Shown here: in pieces, positions 60,748-64,000 of the stretch
How positions within the stretch are numbered: position 1 is the stretch's first letter
How the letters are laid out: each line of letters starts with the position of its first letter
NCBI GenBank assembly: GCA_038503065.1
Contig: JBCAMK010000003.1
Span: forward strand, 558,001-622,000
Source of the DNA: Paragyromitra xinjiangensis
Taxonomy: Eukaryota > Ascomycota > Pezizomycetes > Pezizales > Discinaceae
DNA: 64,000 nucleotides
Direction of reading: 5' to 3'
Made by a program: the position numbers and the translations under genes
Notes under the pieces: model-generated
The model's input: the letters and a program-made list of their open reading frames with translations, nothing else
What the model was told of the DNA's origin: nothing
Database searches by the model: none

Positions 60748-61675
60748 ATTTTAGGTCTACTTTCTTTCCTTTACGATTCGAACTAGATGAGGGTTTCTCT
60801 TTAACCTGGGTACAAGGGTAAAATGGTGGTTTTTTTTCTTTTCTTCCTTTCCTATCAGGGGTTCCGGGCTCTTTTGTTTTGAATTTGCATTGGCATAGCG
60901 GTCAATTTTTTGTATCTAGGTTTCCCGCATTCGGCTGTTGGCTCGGGTTGAGTTTTCCAAGAAGTGCATGTAGTCTTATCTCTTGTCGTTCATTTATCGC
61001 CGATAGTGGCTTAAGATTGCTTTCTGCATGTCGAGATAGTTGATACAAGGCAGCATGAAATTGGCTTTGTATTCATTTTGGGTATATATATCTAGATAAA
61101 GACTTTGGAATATATTTTTCCCTCATCCGCGCTGCTGAGACACAGTAATCTACTTCAGCAAGGATATATAGTATTTCGCCGCATCACCTGTTACCAATTT
61201 AGAATAATAACAATTTGGAGTTTGTATATAGTACAATCCTCATAAAATCAAGAATCTGCGCCCTATAAGAGTGCAAGACCCCCATCAAGTAGTCCCGTAT
61301 CCATAAGTGCTCTATGGGGCCCTGCGAAGGCAAAATTTGTATGTAGGGTACAGGAAAGTGATGCACATCCGAAGGAACAATGTTGATTCCCAAAAACCAC
61401 GCGATTGATGTGAGAAAAGGTAGGGAGGCTGACTAGGTTGCGTAGATTTCGATCCTAATTTTTAAAGGTTGGAGAAGGCTCGCTTTCGTTGACCACGCTA
61501 GCACAAGTTAGTTAGTGGTTGGCAATCCCATGGTAATTTTTGCTCGCGATATATATATTTTGCAAGGTAAAGTCAGATAATTCACTCCTTGTCAAAATCC
61601 ATGTTCACTCTGGGTGTTTTGTTGTGACAAAATATAGGGTTGGTACCCGGGTGTTTCTTGTTTTCCTTCGTACTA
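60748..61675. other. Intergenic region downstream of the Crh-like gene
   Basis: The first 200-300 bp are T-rich and fit the 3' untranslated region of the Crh-like transcript. No protein gene, repeat or RNA gene is visible between there and the MITE at 61676. Confidence 0.45.
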
Positions 61676-62080
61676 CTATAATATCTCGTATGGGGGGAAC
61701 ACGCCCAGGCCGGGGGTATTGGTAATTGGTCTGGATCGTGATAGGTTGAATGAACGTTAAGATTTTTTCAAGCGAGCGTCAAGAAGTCAAACCTTGGTAT
61801 GCGATAGTCAAGTGCTCTCAGGCTCCAGACTGTTCCGCATGACTTCTACTTTGTACACTAGTGCCTCCACAATCCCACACATCCCACATCAGATCAAGGT
61901 ATCGGCATCATTTCCTTTAATATATTCTACTAGAGATGGGTCTTGATGGGTGAGTTTGGGGGGGTCCTCCTCACTAAGCGATGCAATAACTGAGCCCTAA
62001 CCCTGGCTTTTATATTTTAATATTGATTCAGCCTCGGCCAACTGCCAATACCCAGGCGTGTTCCCTACAAGATATTATGG
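61676..62080 (+). mobile_element. 405-bp internally deleted relative of the pogo element
   Basis: The left end (CTATAATATCTCGTATGGGG, then ACACGCCCAGGCCGGGGGTA and on to CTGGATCGTGATAGG) matches the right end of the element at 11694-14057 with substitutions. The right end, on the opposite strand, matches that element's left end, including a subterminal AATATTAAAATATAAAA and a telomere-like CAGGGTTAGGG. TA flanks both sides (61674-61675 and 62081-62082). So this is the same family in the opposite orientation with the transposase removed. Its ends differ from each other more than those of the full copy, so it is older. Confidence 0.85.
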
Positions 62081-63112
62081 TAGTACACTCACCAGTGTGC
62101 ATACTGGCTAGTACAACGTATATCGATTGATAAACAGTAATCGATGATAGCTGTGCTATTAATTCTTTGACCTACAAATTGAAAGTTCGATTATTTTTGG
62201 TATCTCAGAATTAGGTATGAGAGGCGAGTCTAATATTTCCTACTACTTTGGATTGGTGGTCTTGATAATGAATTACAGTTGCACCTCGTTATCCCGTATC
62301 ACAGTATATCAGATTCCGTGTTATCCCATACGATATCCCTTAGGCAATTATTTTTTATGAATCTCTAATATGGAAAGACAAAGCTACCACATCTTCGAGA
62401 AAGGTCTTCCGCTTATTGGGGGTTATGGAGTCTATGCTTTTGGTTCAATTTGCCCGAACGAGAGATCCTTGGTTGTTTTGGGTGTCCCTCGCTTAAGTGG
62501 TATCCAACTCTTGTTTACTTACTTATATATCAAGGGTGAACGGCATTGCCTCTTAGGGCCCGATCTTAGGGAGATTAATACTCTGGATGGTAGAATTTTT
62601 ACCTTTACATACCTTTAGGGCTATACAATATTTTGTAGCGAACAGCCATTAGAAAAAAAAAGGAGGGCGGTGAGAAAAATCACCAAGAAAAGCGATATAG
62701 CAGGCATTTCTATTAATTAGCATATTCGGCTACCATAAGCCCATGGTCGATTTGTAAACCATTAATCATTAGTAGAACTATATGCTTTGTTTTCTGCTAT
62801 CTTTGTCACGGAAGATGCTGCGACAGCAACCGATCACTGTACAACAGAGAAGCGAACCTTCAATTAAAATATCTGGAAAATTAAATCAAGGAAATCAACC
62901 GCCTGCCGTCAAGATATATTAAATGCTAGAAACAGAAGCGACCGAATAGGGCAAGACCAATGCAGAATGAAATATTTCCCAAACACCAAGAAGGCTTAAT
63001 GCGACCAGAAAAAATAGGAAAGAAAACCATCGTACCTCGTGAGTGAGAGCTTAATCTTAGTGTTGAAATCCGCTTCGTATGCCGACACGCACGAGGTTAA
63101 ACTCGTTAGTGA
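62081..63112. other. Intergenic region, no gene seen
   Basis: Short frames such as 62370-62618 have no coding support. Two similar blocks, GTTATCCCGTATCACAGTAT near 62288 and GTTATCCCATACGATATCCC near 62320, may be remnants of a repeat. The right end should include the 3' end of the transcript from the gene at 63113. Confidence 0.4.
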
Positions 63113-64000
63113 TCAGTTGTGATCACCAGCCCCGACTTCAACATTTAAGCTTTCCATCGTCCCACTTCTCCCCTGCCTTACAACGGGTTCATGCCCTACA
63201 ACCGCCGCGCCAGCTCCCATTTCCCAATCTCTCCTTATTTCTTCGAGAACTTTTTCGCACCAAGTTCTTATGTCTTTATCGAACGCTCGCCAACCTTCAT
63301 CAGTTCCATTAACTACCGCCAAGACATCAAACTTCAGCCTAACTTCCCACCGTATCTCCGCCGCTTTCTTCCAATAACGGAGGTTTTCAGCCGATCTATA
63401 AGGCTTTGTAAATTCTGTGTGGTAACTTGGTATTTGGCCAAAAGGGCGTTTTGAGCGACGCACCACGGCATTGTGTATCAGGATTAGCCGGAGACCAGAT
63501 CGTAGAGCCGAAAGAAAAGGCGTGGGAAGGGTCGTCGTTTCTGATATTTCGGTCACTAGAGGCAAAGGTTCCGGGGAGGAATCAAAGTAGGATAGAAAGA
63601 GTCGGTTTCGATCTATTAGCGTCAATATCAGTTTTAAGCATTATTCCTCTGAAGCAGATAGCGGGATACAAACCCATATCCCGCCCTTCCCAATCACCCT
63701 CAAGCCATTCCCGTCCTTTTTTCCGCATCTCCGAAATTGCCATTTCTTCAGCAGCTAGTGATTCTTCTATGCTACTAATCCACCTGACCACCGCGTCCCT
63801 TTCCTCAACTTTTACCCCGCCTTCAAATTTCCGTTGGGCCATGCTCTTCAAAACATCTAGAATTGCCAGGAATTTTTCCCTGAGTGTTTTGTCGTCTTTT
63901 GTAGAAAGAAGGAGAGAAGAATCGGTTGTGTAATAGTAAGCCTTGGCAGCTCGTATAGCAGAAGTTGCAAGTTCAACTAACTCTGTTCCTTGAAGTTCAT
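63113..64000 (-). CDS. Conserved fungal protein of unknown function, 3' part
   Basis: The reading frame enters from beyond the right edge. Exons are 64000-63674 and 63612-63113, joined by a 61-bp intron (GTTTGT donor, CTAATAG acceptor) with the in-frame join GRDM-DRNRLFLSYF. About 274 residues are visible. The first exon reads ELVELATSAIRAAKAYYYTT, then a helical charged stretch (VVRWISSIEESLAAEEMAIS) and REWLEGDWEG. The second has YFDSSPEPLP, LRSGLRLILIHNAVVRRSKR, YHTEFTKPYRSAENLRYWKK and AAEIRWEVRLKFDVLAVVNG, which I recall from an uncharacterised protein common in Pezizomycotina. No enzyme motif, membrane helix or zinc site is visible. The role is unknown; the real start lies outside the window. 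Confidence 0.72.

Noticed and set aside
1..64000. CRISPR arrays, bacterial operons, riboswitches, rRNA genes or replication origins
   Set aside because: The sequence is eukaryotic nuclear DNA, and I saw no regularly spaced repeats, rRNA or bacterial-type signals.

Overview
The window is nuclear DNA of a filamentous ascomycete (Pezizomycotina). The evidence is short spliceosomal introns of about 50-110 bp with GTAAGT/GTGAGT/GTATGT donors and CTAAC-type branch sites, and fungal versions of adenylate cyclase, Ubr1, RNA polymerase I subunit 2, Heh/Src1 and Crh-type GH16 enzymes. Fungal Fot1/pogo-type transposons are also present. The class is not certain. Gene density is low for a filamentous fungus, with several gene-free stretches of 3-6 kb.

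Layout. 1-1157: 3' part of an MCH1-type major facilitator transporter (+). 2178-5365: a secreted, mucin-like, modular Cys-rich protein (-). 8757-10235: a single-pass membrane protein of unknown function (-). 10727-11434: PYM, the Mago/Y14-binding factor (-). 11694-14057: a complete-looking pogo/Fot1 transposon with 59-bp perfect terminal inverted repeats and a two-exon DD35D transposase. 14413-15005: a MITE beside it. 15856-22382: a Ubr1-family N-recognin E3 ligase (+). 23797-24976: a DUF6818-like, coiled-coil protein (-). 26567-33517: an eight-exon adenylate cyclase with RA, LRR, PP2C and cyclase domains (-). 37862-38802: a degraded gene. 39072-39706: a second MITE of the 14413 family. 40274-42686: inner nuclear membrane protein Heh/Src1 (+). 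43741-45200: a PTEN-like phosphatase (+). 45392-46201: RNase P/MRP subunit Pop4 (-). 46298-46754: a third kind of MITE. 47356-51298: RPA135/RPA2 (-). 52634-53638: small GTPase Arl8 (+). 59357-60747: a GPI-anchored Crh-like GH16 cell-wall enzyme (+). 61676-62080: an internally deleted derivative of the pogo element. 63113-64000: a conserved fungal protein of unknown function, cut by the right edge (-).

The genes are mostly unrelated core functions: protein turnover, cAMP signalling, nuclear envelope, RNA processing, Pol I, vesicle traffic and wall remodelling. There is no biosynthetic cluster or operon-like arrangement. The less ordinary content is the transposon layer (one autonomous-looking element and four TA-flanked non-autonomous elements from at least three families), the modular Cys-rich mucin whose introns fall after each module, and a strongly over-represented palindrome TACATGTA in non-coding DNA. 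Exon boundaries were assigned by eye from splice consensus, reading-frame continuity and family conservation, and none is confirmed by transcripts.
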